From Gnetum montanum (taxonomy: Eukaryota; Streptophyta; Gnetopsida; Gnetales; Gnetaceae): 45,133 bases of DNA. Below, one piece after another: positions 21,685 to 32,274 of the stretch. The position numbers and the translations under genes are program-made. The notes below the pieces were generated by a model, which did no database searches, had not been told where the DNA came from, and saw nothing but the letters and a program-made list of their open reading frames with translations. The stretch's first letter is position 1. Every line of letters begins with the position of its first letter. Where the stretch lies: NCBI GenBank assembly GCA_015680685.1, contig MNCI01012653.1:49135-94267 (forward strand), in the 5' to 3' direction.

Positions 21685-21760
21685 CTGACGTCAATGGTTT
21701 GTCTGCCACTCACAATTTCCAGCAGCATCACTCCCAAGCTATATATATCACGTTTTTTCA
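21685..21760 (-). pseudogene. RLK exon: kinase subdomain IX
   Basis: The minus strand encodes KKRDIYSLGVMLLEIVSGRQ followed by TIDV. This is the D-x-(W/Y)-S-x-G block of plant receptor kinases. A GT donor follows at 21684. The APE motif region upstream was not found. Confidence 0.8.
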
Positions 21761-21964
21761 GTAAGCATGCGTGTCATGTAATACCTGCCAGTGTCATGTT
21801 CTTCATTATTATATGGTTTTTAAAAGCGACATTAGATTATTGTCATTATAGATTTACTGTAGAGTATCTGCTGTCTACAAACAGGGATCAGGCATTGTTT
21901 TTACTGTGGATCGAGGTATCCCAGTATGCCTTTAACAGTGGTTGTTATGTGGGAAACATTTTCA

Positions 21965-22107
21965 ACTATTACTCTGAAGATACCCAAATTCGAGAGCTTT
22001 CCATTGAGATTTTTGTAAAGTTTTGTTAATCAAGATATTCACAGATTTCAAGTCTCTGTGGATTATCCTGGGTTTGCAACCCTGGTGCAGAAAATCCTGC
22101 CCTTGAG
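21965..22107 (-). pseudogene. RLK exon: catalytic loop
   Basis: The minus strand encodes DFLHQGCKPRIIHRDLKSVN followed by ILINK, so the catalytic HRDLKxxN is intact. After it the frame reads LEFGYLQ where the magnesium-binding DFG is expected, so Asp is Glu or the frame has drifted. Confidence 0.85.
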
Positions 22108-22472
22108 AGGTGATTTTTAGAAAATGGGGAAAAAAGTAAGGGCATACTTCATTATTTGAATAAAAGGTTAAAACTTCAAACAGGCCTGTAGTTATAAATG
22201 ACATTTATATACCAAGACTAACATGGAGGGTGATCTGAAGTCTGTCTTTCCACCGTAGTTCCGAATGGCATTTTTACTCATCTGTAATAAAAATGTTAGT
22301 TCAACCTTCAGAGCTTCCTTGTTTGTTTGGGAATTAAAAATAAAAATTAAATAAGCTAACATCCATGCCTATAGACATGTCCTCCTATCCTTCTCATCTC
22401 TCTACATTATCAAATTAACATTGTGAAAATTTGAAACCAGAATGATCAGTGCAGAAGAAAAGCACCAAATAC

Positions 22473-22612
22473 CATAAAGATGATCCTTGAGAGATCCATT
22501 TGGCATGTGTTCATATACCAACATGAATTCACCAGAATCATTGCAGTAGCCTAGGAGGCTTACTATATTCTCATGACTTAATTGGTACAAAAGTAGGATT
22601 TGCAAATTTTAA
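22473..22612 (-). pseudogene. RLK exon: kinase subdomains IV-V
   Basis: The minus strand encodes LSHENIVSLLGYCNDSGEFM followed by LVYEHMPNGSLKDHLYG. This is the classic hinge region of plant receptor kinases. A GT donor follows at 22471-22472. No clear acceptor was seen at the other end. Confidence 0.85.
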
Positions 22613-23370
22613 CTTCTAATAAGTAGGGTAAACCTTGTGGAAATGGACAACTATATTAACAAATTAACTAGTTCAATTTTTTCTTGCAGACAAATTATTA
22701 GAAAGTACTATTGTTAGTAACAAAAAATTTTCAGTTTAAGAATCACTGCCAAAACTATAGGCTTCTTTTCAATAACCAAAGTTATTCCCTGCCAAGATTT
22801 CTGCCATCCCTTATTAAATAAATGAATAATATTAATAAGTTGTTTTCATCTTGTACCTAGGCACACAAAGTGTGAGGTTTCTTTATGAAGGTTTCAAAGG
22901 AGCAGGTCACCTTCTATTATGATTTAGCCCATATTTACTAAATATTGCATGACCTTATTTACAGCTCTATGGAGTGTTGGGACATCTTGCTGTTTACACT
23001 TTCCTTTCCCACAACTTTCCACATTTCTCCCAACCCTCTCTCTATCATGTTTTTATAAAATTAGAAGACATGTAAGGTAAATTAGTTTATACAAACTACA
23101 TCTGTAATAATAAATTCTATGTATAACAAATGTATTCAATATTCATGTAATGAAAATACTTCTATGTAAATGGTTCCTTTATAGTTAGAATCTATTTATT
23201 GTAAATTGTTAAATGTTATTTACAAAAGTTTTATGTTTAAACACATCTAATAGTATGGACTTCTAATTTTATTATACTTAAGAGTTAAGATAATACATAT
23301 GGTATAATAGTAATGCCTACCACAGCATCCATAGTTTTATACCCAAGAAAACACTTAAATGTAGATAGAA

Positions 23371-23508
23371 CTTTGACAGGACTTCTTGTCCATCAGGAAA
23401 CTTTCCATGGAAGGCTAGTCCAAATCCACCATGTCCAATTTCATGCCAGAAATCCTGGGTAGCTAATATGAGCTCTTTCATTGTGAATGATTTACATTGT
23501 GATGATGA
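23371..23508 (-). pseudogene. RLK exon: glycine-rich loop
   Basis: The minus strand encodes SFTMKELILATQDFWHEIGH followed by GGFGLAFHGKFPDGQEVLSK. GxGxxG is present as GHGGFG, and the lysine of the VAVK position is kept in EVLSK. Sequence after this is not kinase-like and runs to a stop. Confidence 0.82.
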
Positions 23509-23761
23509 CTTGAGTATGATGATGATTCCTCATAAATTTATAGCTTTATTAGTGTTCTTAAATCATCATTTTTATTTGAATAAAATTTTAAATTGTGGTG
23601 GTAAATACTTTTTCGTAAAAAATAATTATGAATTATGGACCAAACCTTTGCCTTTAGCCTTTTTGGCCTTGTATTATCTGAAATCAGTATACAATATACA
23701 CGTTAGCAAAATTGCACAAGAGTATGGCTTTGACATTCTGGTGTCCCTTTGATTTAGAAAC

Positions 23762-23815
23762 CAGGTATTGGTTGTCAGAGAAGCTGTATATAATTTGACA
23801 GCGCTTTATATCCTC
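23762..23815 (-). pseudogene. RLK possible post-LRR exon
   Basis: A 54-bp candidate exon between CAG (acceptor) and GT (donor) reads DIKRCQIIYSFSDNQYL. It resembles the short FSGN..L block after the last LRR in this family. Phase does not fit its neighbours, so I hold this loosely. Confidence 0.35.
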
Positions 23816-23890
23816 CTGTGTGTGTCTTCAATTATAAAAAGATAAGGTATTGTATTATAAGGTATTGCGATTATACACAAAGAACATTAC

Positions 23891-23959
23891 TTGAATTTAG
23901 GACTCAGCTAAGCCATTTGAGGTGTGATTTCTCCACTAAAATTATTGTTAGCAATAGAC
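23891..23959 (-). pseudogene. RLK LRR exon with premature stop
   Basis: A 69-bp exon between CCAG and GTAATG reads SIANNNFSGEITPQMA, then TAG at 23908-23910. Its first base completes the Leu codon split by the preceding exon. Confidence 0.72.
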
Positions 23960-24089
23960 CTGGAATATTTCATGGAAGTTTCATTGCAGTTAGATACTTT
24001 AAAATTATGCTTTTGTCCCTGCAATAAATTATAGAATCTGCTAATAAAGCTTTAATTTCAATTTTAATTTCATGATCAAGTCAACTTAC

Positions 24090-24161
24090 AGCTCCTCAAG
24101 GTTATTCAGGGTTGATAACCATGCAGGAAGAATTCCATTCAATTTGTTATTTTCCAAATTT
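24090..24161 (-). pseudogene. RLK LRR exon (72 bp, phase 2)
   Basis: Bounded by TTTGCAG and GTAAGT, it encodes NLENNKLNGILPAWLSTLNN followed by LEEL. It is exactly 24 codons long with phase-2 junctions, the classic plant LRR exon. Confidence 0.85.
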
Positions 24162-24262
24162 CTGCAAAATAGGTGCAACTTCAACATACTGATTAGGTAC
24201 GCATACAGATCATACATTAATTCATACAGATCATACAATAATTCATCGAAATTTAAGCTCAC

Positions 24263-24331
24263 ATTTTTATCAAGTGGGTGAGTCTTGACAAATCTGGTAG
24301 TGGTCCTTCCAACTGATTGTTGGAAAAGTCT
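24263..24331 (-). pseudogene. RLK LRR exon (69 bp, phase 2)
   Basis: Bounded by CTTACAG and GTGAGC, it encodes DFSNNQLEGPLPDLSRLTHL followed by IK. It splices in frame with the exon at 24090-24161. Any earlier LRR exon expected between here and the malectin exons was not found. Confidence 0.85.
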
Positions 24332-24888
24332 CTGTAAGTTAATCAACGTTCTGTAGATCACATTTATACACTTAACAAGCAAAATTCATAGCAACTAGAA
24401 ATTCCATTGGAAGATAAAAACAGTATATATATACAAGTATTTTAAACCAATCCACTTTGCAATGCTCTGAGCTATATGCCTGCTGAGATTTTTGCCAAAT
24501 AAGTAACTGCCAACATGACATCATTTATAGGATTTTACTAACTTTGGCTTGAAAAGAATTCACATTTCAGGCTTCTTAGAATGTCAGAAAATTTGAAATT
24601 TTAGTAAAATTGAAATTTTATTATCTCTATGAACTGTCTCGAGCTATTGGACATTTAAGGAAATTACTTGGTGTTCTGAGTAAGATTAAGTCATCAAATT
24701 TATAGAAATAACAAAGAATCAAGAAAGAAGAAGATCACAGATGTGAAACTATCATGTTGGTGCGGCTAATACATTCCCACGAATTACAAAGCATGGATCA
24801 GAAACAAGTTCAACCCAAATTTTGTTCTCAGCTCATTCAGCAATGCACTACACGTTTTCATAACCACATCAGATAGGCATACATCATG

Positions 24889-25068
24889 TTCATGCATAAA
24901 TTTTGGATACGCGAACACCTGTGAAAACTTGTTTTAGGAGACTATCGCCTAGGGCGTTTCCCGGATGGGTACGAAAACCCAGGAATAGTCTAGCTGGAAA
25001 GAGTTATGCGACAAAACAATAATAATAATATTTTAAACAAAATATTAAAACTTAAATTTAATTTTAGG
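24889..25068 (+). repeat. Inverted repeat arm, left
   Basis: Contains CGCGAACACC, GACTATCGCCTAGGGCG, GGGTACGAAAACCCAGGAAT and an (AAT)n stretch, all found in the same order on the minus strand of 30283-30456. Confidence 0.8.
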
Positions 25069-25620
25069 AGCATTCTGTTATGTTTTGAAAACATATAAAT
25101 ATCAAAATTAAACATTTGTGTAATTTTTGAGTAAAATAAATGATACAAAACAAAAATTAAAATTTATTTAGTGCTCTAAGAAGAAGGAAGATTCAGCCAT
25201 CAGTCTTCAGACAGAGGCTGGACGTCCTAGAAGAGGCCCCTGATCCCTGCTCGGTGTTAGCTACACCTATGACCACGCTGGCACCACCGCTGTTGGGCGT
25301 TGGTCCACACTGTCATCTAAACAGAAGAACAAAATAAAACAACGGCTATTGATGGACATGCGCTGCCAATGGCTACGTGTTTCAAAAAGAATGATTGGTG
25401 AAAGATTGGCCACTAGCACTGTTGTCAATTCTAGCCGCCCCCCGCCCCCCCCCCCCTCGTTCTTTTTTGCTGCCCCCTCTTAATAGCGGCCTTGCGGGAG
25501 AAACCCTAACCCTAAATTGTCTGTTTCTGTTAACTACTGTCAACCGCCAACTATCTTTGCCATGCCAAATGCTAGGCGAGAAAACTGCCACCACCAATAT
25601 TTGACATTTGAAACGATGTG
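25069..25620. other. GC-rich segment, unrecognised
   Basis: An AT-rich lead is followed by a GC-rich stretch (about 25200-25570) with a run of C near 25436-25458 and a short AAACCCTAACCCTAAA near 25501. Short frames on both strands show no domain. The shift in base composition against the neighbourhood is clear, so it may be a captured gene fragment. Confidence 0.35.
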
Positions 25621-27000
25621 AAATGCATAGAATAACAACTTTTGATATATCTAACCTTGCAACTAATTTAAAGTGCGATTGTTATGTTATTACTGTTGGT
25701 CAAGGCCCTATGCCTAGCATGGGTGAGGTTGGCCTCAACACTTAGCCCCCAAACTACAGATTGCATGCAAGTGCAAGGACCCTAAGATTTTGAATGAAAA
25801 TGTAACAGATGCAGAAACAAAAATAACATGAAACAAGAAATGCAAACTTGAAAGTAAACTATAATGTTCTAAACATGATCAAAATAACTAAATAATCAAA
25901 AGAGACACCGACATAGGCCATCCAAACAACCATTAAAATCTAAATATATAATTTATTGTTATTTTAACTAATATCTATAGATATGTATGTGTAATTATAT
26001 ATATATGTAGATATATGCTTAAGCTCTCATTCTCAATATTTTCACAAGGTAACAGTAAAAGAATGCAGACTATTTTGAGCAAGTGACTTATACAAAACTT
26101 AATGAGGAGGATGAGCTAAAACTCATGTTAGAACATAGTAAGCCACAACTTTCATATTTTTCCTTGTTTTTTTCTTTGGAAACTTAAATTTAAAAGGGGA
26201 AACGGAGGTTAGGGTGAAGATTGCTGTCGGACCCCATCATGCTCAAGAACTTATTACACTACCAATGAACATGGTCCTCACTTTTTGTTTTGTTTTTTTT
26301 TTTCTAAGGAAACTTTGCTCATGGTGTACTTTATTTTTGAGGTAGGAATTCGAACACGAGTCTGGCCAAATTAGCTACACTGCCAAAGAGCATGGTCCTT
26401 TTAAAAACTTTGCTCATGATGTAGTTCAACCCTCGTGTATATGCCTTTGATTGGTGGCATCATAGCATGTCTCCTGGGTGGTTAAGGGTTCTCAAGTAGA
26501 AATGAACACACTTCACCTTGTTGTTCACAAGATAGCCATGGATCATCATACCTGAGGGCTTGGGCTTATGAGAGGAAAAGATAGAATTTTCCAAGGTCAC
26601 CTAGTAATTATGACTAACCACTCTCCAACATCACATATCCTGCACTCACATGATCATGATGATAACATGATAGATTTGTATAAGTCAAATGCTCCATAAT
26701 CTAACATAACAAATAAACTGAAACCTTGGAATCAATTGGAAAGAGTTATAGTATTTATAAAATATAAAGTGGATTTTATAGCATTATTTTATAGTAATAG
26801 TAAATTATATTATACCTACAAATTTTCCAATGGTGTTAAAATGATGCAATATCTAGTAACTCAAATGACACATGATTATTAAAATCATATGAAGAACACA
26901 ATAATCAAAACAATATGCTAAGAAAGAAATGATGAAAATGCAAAAAAAATATGGAAACGCAATAATATACATATGAAAAGTAAAACAAAAAGAGAGGAAG
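25621..27000. other. Element E flank, non-coding; partial internal duplication
   Basis: AT-rich with no gene seen. A segment is duplicated: ACATGGTCCTCAC...AACTTTGCTCATGGTGTA (about 26269-26324) and GCATGGTCCTTTT..AACTTTGCTCATGATGTA (about 26391-26424). It may contain the 3' LTR of element E, but I could not set its edges. Confidence 0.35.
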
Positions 27001-27011
27001 AAAACATGCAA

Positions 27012-27650
27012 CTAAGAATCTACTAGATTCCCACATGGGGTACCTGAGTAGAAATGTTTCAAATGAAAGACATTAAAATTTTCATTCAACCTATATCCTT
27101 GCAAATCAGCAACCTTGAACACATTTGGGGCAGTGATGTCTACAATTTGAAATGGACTTGACCACATAGGTGAAAACTTAGTTTCAGGGCCAATTTGACT
27201 AGACGCTCTATCTCTCTTAAGGATTAGATCACCTACTTGAAGATTATTAGCTGCATATTTTTTATCAAACCATCTCTTGACAATTGGTTGATGCTTAAGA
27301 CTATGAAAATCAAGACCTACACTTATCTTGCTTGATCGTTTTCTATAAGGTTTTTCTTTAATATAAGTTTCAATGATAGGTCTAGGTTTTGGTGGGTCAT
27401 CGGATATAGCTTTTCTAGGAAAATGTTCCATGGATGTGTTATTAAAATTTAGCACACCTTCAAATGTTTTAAGAGGTAAGGTTTTATTTATATCTTTGTC
27501 TTCCCCTAAAGGTGGTGGATCACTTAGACAAAATCCATCGTGTTGTTGATAAGGTAAGGTATCTCCATAGTTTTCTTCACCTTCTCTAGAACTTTGATAG
27601 GATTGGATGGGATTTGCATAAGAGATAGGATTTTTTGTAGTTCCACTCAC
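27012..27650 (-). pseudogene. Element E integrase C-terminal region
   Basis: A 212-codon minus-strand frame. Its last 90 or so residues are the Ty3/gypsy integrase C-terminal domain: RWFDKKYAANNLQVGDLILK, then ETKFSPMWSSPFQIVDITAP and the closing NENFNVFHLKHFY. The family pattern is KRxxxVGDLVLK...KFxxxWxGPF...LKxFY. The first 120 residues show no integrase core. RT, RNase H and the DDE core are absent between this frame and the protease just upstream, so an internal deletion joined the two. Confidence 0.75.
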
Positions 27651-27758
27651 ATAGTCATTTTCAACATGTTCACTACACTCAACCTCAGTAGCCCCAACAT
27701 AAAAATTATCATTTCAATCTTCCAAAGATTGATTTTGTTGATCCAAGGTTGTTATTAC

Positions 27759-28298
27759 TTATTTGTAGAACGGTTCTTGGGGTATAGTCATGTATTCAGA
27801 TTTTCCTTTGATAGGGATCAATAATTCTGAAAAATATGATCTAAAAAAGCCCCTAAACTTAGCTCCAAAAGTCTTAGATAAGAGCACACCATATGTGGGT
27901 TTCATATCAACTACTAGGATATCCGTATAACATGTAAATGTAGGGTATTGCTTAAGTTGTACCTTTGCTCCTTTTAATAACCCTACCACAGGTACATTAG
28001 ATCCATCAAGTTGAATCACCCTTTTAGTTTGTGGTATCATTTGTGCTCCTAAAGCGTTACAAACATCAAGAGGCATAACTCTAACAGTTGCACCAGAATC
28101 CATTAAATAGTTATGAACATTCTTTCCTAAAATAATCAAAGTGGTTAGGAAAGGGGGATGGTTCTTTTTGCTAGACATGGAATTATTTACGTTTTGTACT
28201 GATAATGTATTAGGAATTTCTGTAAAGTGAACTTGCCTTTCGGGAATTGGGGATTTTTCTCTTTGGGCTACAAGTATATGAACCATATCCCAAATCAC
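27759..28298 (-). pseudogene. Element E retropepsin protease
   Basis: A minus-strand frame of 179 codons. The active site reads YLMDSGATVRVMPLDVC (about 28116-28066), a canonical DSGA. It is followed by VIQLDGSNVPVVGLLKGAKV, then TDILVVDMKPTYGVLLSKTF, the plant Ty3/gypsy retropepsin signature. The end GFFRSYFSELLIPIKGKSEY leads normally toward RT, which is missing. Unlike the protease of element C, the active site is intact. Confidence 0.82.
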
Positions 28299-28299
28299 T

Positions 28300-29650
28300 T
28301 TTTCATTTCGTTAAAGTGTAGGAGGTCATATATCGAAATGTTGGCTTTAACTCTTTTTAAGTCCTCAACCAAATCATAATTCTTATGTTCATCTTTGGCT
28401 TCTTGTTGAGATGAAACTCTTCTAAGTATAGAAGGGGGGTTTGGTCGTTGTGGGGCAATTACTTAGGATGACCCGAATTGGTTGGTTGCATTGTTTTGAC
28501 TAGGAACTCTTTTGTTTGGAGGTGTATAAGAATTGTTCCTAGTTTGTTGTTGTGTAGCATTCATAATGTCACTAATTTTACGGTAGCGAGTGTTGTGTGG
28601 GTTAGGGTCTCCTACCATAACTTGTTCTCATGAGGAAACCTCTTCATTTTCTGTCTCATGAGGTACATTAAAGACCATGATAGGGGTTTTCCCATTTTGT
28701 TGCCTTTGGGTATTGTCACCATACAATGTTATAAATTGAGGACAAGTCTTTTTGGAATGTTGCCTCGTATTATGAAGACGACAATAATCATCGTTGATTG
28801 ATACACTTGGTTTTTCTTATATAAGACCTTTGTTATTGTTTCTCTTTAGCTTGACCACTTCATTGGATAGTTTTTGTAGTGAAGTGAGTATTTGGGTCAT
28901 CTGATCTTGGGTTTGGGTTGGTGGTTCAACAGAATTTGATGTCCCGTTTGGGTTTATAATGGATTGAATCAAGACTTTTGATTGGTCATCATTCAAAATA
29001 GTGTTGGATGATAAGAATGAAGATGACATGGGGCCTTGTGAGTAATTACATAAAGGTTGAGTTAATTGAAAGGGAGAAACAACTTGAGGCATAACATTAG
29101 ACATTTAAAAAGTTGGTAGGAGTGGGTTTGATTCCATAGGGTTACTAAGACTCATCATTCCAAATTGGGTTTGGATGCTGTTCATAAGAGTTATTTGCTT
29201 TAATTCCATAGCTTTTGACATTGCACCTTGTATTTCTACTAAGTTGGGATCAGATTTGATGGCATAAGTAAAGAATGGATCAATGGTGGAGAGATAGAAG
29301 TTGAGGATACCATTTGGTTGTGGTCTCATCTCATTTGGCACATAGGCTAGTTGATGAAGAAATCTAAGGTTATAATCCCTAACATTTTCCTCAGGTAGCT
29401 TTCTTAGGCTAGTAAAGTTGCTTGATGCGATAGCAAGGCTTGTAAATTTGTCAAATTGATTCAAAAAATTGTTTTTGAATTCTTGCCATGTGTTAATAGA
29501 GGCATCAGAAAACATTAAGAACCATTGGGTTACTTTGGTCCTAAATGTTGTTACAAATACCCCGCATGCCACATCATTATGTATAATGTTGTGGATCCGT
29601 AGTAAGGTTTCAAAACATTGTATGTGTTGGCAGAGCCTCTTCTCAGGAAA
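28300..29650 (-). pseudogene. Element E gag with CX2HX4HX4C knuckle
   Basis: Minus-strand gag. The core frame from 29572 reads TFRTKVTQWFLMFSDASINT, then WQEFKNNFLNQFDKFTSLAI and LRKLPEENVRDYNLRFLHQL, the Retrotrans_gag pattern. It continues upstream in frame with ETLLRIHNIIHNDVACG to about 29640. The next frame (29104-28817) is Pro/Gln/Ser-rich. Near 28745-28795 the minus strand gives YCRLHNTRQHSKKTCPQF, a knuckle-like Cys/His set. Stops separate the parts. No 5' LTR or primer site was found; gag is cut at about 29650. Confidence 0.75.
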
Positions 29651-30282
29651 AAAAATATGTCTGGTTCTCTTGTAGATCGGATGAGCAGCAATGCGGGCTT
29701 CTTGTCAACCACAGACAACACACAACGTTGCTGGCCAGGTGGCTTGTCTGCCACAACAGCAAGTGCAGAAGGGCTAGTTTACTTTTTTTTTTTTGCACTC
29801 AGAAACAGAAACGTTTCTTCTCTCAGGTGGAGCCTCTTTTCTGACGCTGAATGCGTGCAAACGGCTGATAGACAACCTATGGTGGTCCCTAGACAGTCTC
29901 TAGATGGTGCATCATAGTGACGGCCATAGTTGCAGCGTGGATGACTGTAGTAACTCAGACCAAGCCTCTTTGGAAGTGCATGCCCAGACGGTGATTGGTG
30001 TCGTGTCAATAGTGACACTGACACCGTCAGTAAAAGTTTTTCTTTTTGCCTATAAATAGAAACCTAGAAGAGATAAGTTGCATGCATAGGCAACACATAT
30101 AGCATTAACATCATTTTGTTCTTCATTTATTTTCTTTTAAACAACAGGGACAAATTTTTCTCTCTGTCATCTCCAAGTGTAGATAACTTTTACAGTTTTT
30201 AATATTATTATTTGCATTTTTTTAATTATTTATTGTACTATTTTAAATTGCATAAATTATTTAACTTTTCAATATTCTTATT
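29651..30282. other. GC-rich shoulder with TATA-like site, unrecognised
   Basis: No domain was recognised in any frame. The first 360 bp are GC-richer than the surroundings. A TATAAATA motif on the plus strand at about 30050 could be a promoter. The last 200 bp are AT-rich and lead into the inverted repeat. Confidence 0.35.
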
Positions 30283-30456
30283 AAATTTAAAGCTTTTAAT
30301 ATTTCGTTTAAAATATTATTATTATTGTTTTTGTCACATAGCCCTTCAGCTGAGACTATTCCTGGGTTTCGTACCCATAAGGGAGGCGCCCTACGCGATA
30401 GTATACTAAAATGAGTTTTCAAAGGTGTTCGCGTGTCGAAAATTTACGCATCAACA
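30283..30456 (-). repeat. Inverted repeat arm, right
   Basis: Inverted partner of 24889-25068 (see there). Confidence 0.8.
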
Positions 30457-30632
30457 CATCACTGTTCGATTTCGATTTCAATTCATCAAAGACAGTTTAC
30501 AAAACTATGAAAAACCAAAGTCTTTCTCTGTTTCTCAAAGCGTTAATGGCTGGAATAATCATTGGGGATTAAAAAATAGGATAGTTAAAAAGGACAGCAC
30601 ATATAATGAAAAGGCAAGTATTTTATTTAGAC

Positions 30633-31045
30633 CTTCCCAGAGTGTTCTGTAGCCTTTTTTGAATCGACCAAATTATAAATTTCAACGGCATTTAAAGGAG
30701 GCATTTACATACTCTGTTATGGCATTTTCCCACCTCTGAAACCTCCACTATGCTGTGGTTTGGCAGCAACGAGGACAAGTTTGTTATGACGGTTCCGTCA
30801 AGGGCAACATTGAAAGTAATGGATTCCGCCGTATCCTCAACATCATAAAAATAGAGCAGCAACAATATGCTCAAATGGGCCAAAAACAACAGGGGATGAA
30901 GCATCAAGAAGTTGAACTGTTTGCATCACAGCAGACGGAGGAACCTCAGTGGAGTTTGCATCAATTTCTGAAGAGGTAGATTTCAAAGCGCAGCTGTTGG
31001 TAAATTCGAAGAAAACCAGATGCGATCAACATATCATCCGGATAC
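30633..31045 (-). pseudogene. RLK malectin exon, copy b (frame-shifted)
   Basis: Begins after TTCAG with RYPDD, then in another frame DRIWFSSNLPTAAL and TEVPPSAVMQTVQLLDASS. A further shift gives YFYDVEDTAESITFNVALDG, then PLNAVEIYNLVDSKKATEHS before a GT donor at 30632. This covers the second half of the malectin-like domain up to its usual end. Confidence 0.75.
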
Positions 31046-31059
31046 CTGAACAGTAAATT

Positions 31060-31347
31060 AGAAGAACAATGTTTTTGGCAAATACCGTTCCTTCATCCGA
31101 ATCAGAAACATTAAAGCTGACAGTTTGTAGAGTTCCTAATTTCTGAGAAGTAGAGCAAAATCAATGCTTTAACTGCTGAGAAGATATCTTGTTGCTTGAA
31201 GCACTGAACGGTTGAGCTGTCTGCATCACAGCAGAGGGAGGGTAATCCGCAGCAGAGTCTGCAGAAATTTTTGAAGTGGTACTGATGGCCGGTTTATCCG
31301 TATAATATCCAGGATACCATATGCGATCAAAATCATCTATTGGATAC
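31060..31347 (-). pseudogene. RLK malectin exon, copy a
   Basis: Begins after GCTTAG with RYPIDDFDRIWYPGYYTDKP, then AISTTSKI and YPPSAVMQTAQPFSASS, and, after a break, TVSFNVSDSDEGTVF. It is a tandem duplicate of 30633-31045, offset by about 300 bp, and shorter at its 3' end. Confidence 0.78.
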
Positions 31348-31636
31348 CTAAGCCATACATCGGGTGAATAAAATAAAACAACGTTAATTTATTGAATTGA
31401 TTTGGCTTAATATCGGTACAATTGTATGATTGCGCTATGACATGCTATTCATTACTTAACCTTGGACAGCGAAAATCTTTTTTTTTTTTTTTTGCCTCTC
31501 CAAGCTTCAAAGCCAGGTGCAGCTAATTAAAAAAGATTGAGGCTCAGGCTGATGATACATATAATTGCACGGTATCGTATCTTTGAAAACGGAATAAAAT
31601 TCTTGAAAACGAGAACTGAAAACTGAGAGGCCGTAC

Positions 31637-32194
31637 CTGATCAGCCGATTTAAATCTCCGCCAAGATCAATTCTCCTGAAAGGTACCAGTACCAGAATGC
31701 GTCCACGGCGTGCCCATTGGTACATTCCATGCTTCAATTCGATCACCTGAATCCCTGATATGAATGGATCTGCCTCACTAATTCTGTTGAGCCAAACATA
31801 CACAATTCTTGGGTTTCTCATCAGAACCTGTTCATATTCATAACTGCTACCATATAGCTTGTCAGATTCATAGAGCATATCCGTGGTCTCAACAGAATAC
31901 TTGAACGGTCGGCCCAATTCGTATGATTATTACTAACCAAATTATTGATAAACGACAGTCTGAGCAAGTAGCGCTGTGCAGAGGAGACGGGAATCTCATA
32001 GCAAGACTTGTTCAGAGGTTTGGGACACTTCCTCAGATTTTGGAAGTAATCAAAACTATCAGACAGATTTTGAGATACACGGTGTGTTTGGCCGACTTTG
32101 ATATACTTTGTATCCGGTATCCAAGACAGTCCTCTTTTATCAGTAAAATTGGATGTCGATCCGCAGGCAATATTCAAGAACCCTGCAAATTCTT
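31637..32194 (-). pseudogene. RLK malectin exon, N-terminal half
   Basis: The minus strand starts EFAGFLNIACGSTSNFTDKR followed by GLSWIPDTKYI, the usual malectin-like opening. LNKSCYEIPVSSAQRYLLRL follows. Near 31915 the frame shifts by one and continues GRPFKYSVETTDMLYESDKL, DPFISGIQVIELKHGMYQWA and RIDLGGDLNRLIR before a GT donor at 31635-31636. Apart from the shift, the exon is complete for the family. Confidence 0.85.
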
Positions 32195-32274
32195 CTACCA
32201 TCAGAATTCATAATTATTCATTACAAGTGTCTTCAGATGAGAGAGGGATAGAGAGAAAGGGAGATTCAGAGTAC

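Larger units (their letters stand above)
24889..30456. mobile_element. 5.6-kb composite block bounded by inverted repeats
   Basis: The two ends, 24889-25068 and 30283-30456, are inverted copies of each other of about 175 bp (roughly 80% identical by eye). The inner shoulders are locally GC-rich (25200-25570 and 29650-30010). The core is a minus-strand Ty3/gypsy remnant (element E). The block lies in the malectin-LRR intron of the receptor kinase. Long terminal inverted repeats around captured GC-rich sequence suggest a Mutator-like element invaded by E, but I found no transposase and no clear target duplication. It could also be two opposed copies of an unknown repeat. Confidence 0.5.

Noticed and set aside
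25498-25520. Interstitial telomere repeat (AAACCCTAACCCTAAA)
   Set aside because: Only about two units; plant telo-box words of this length are common by chance and in promoters.
26335-26400. tRNA-derived SINE (GAATTCGAACACGAG resembling a B box)
   Set aside because: No matching A box at proper spacing and no A-rich tail; the duplicated flanks alone do not define a SINE.
29618-30024. Frames of 99 and 81 codons in the GC-rich shoulder
   Set aside because: They overlap on opposite strands with no recognisable domain; GC-rich sequence gives long frames by chance.
24889-30456. The two end repeats as LTRs of element E
   Set aside because: They are inverted relative to each other, whereas LTRs are direct repeats.
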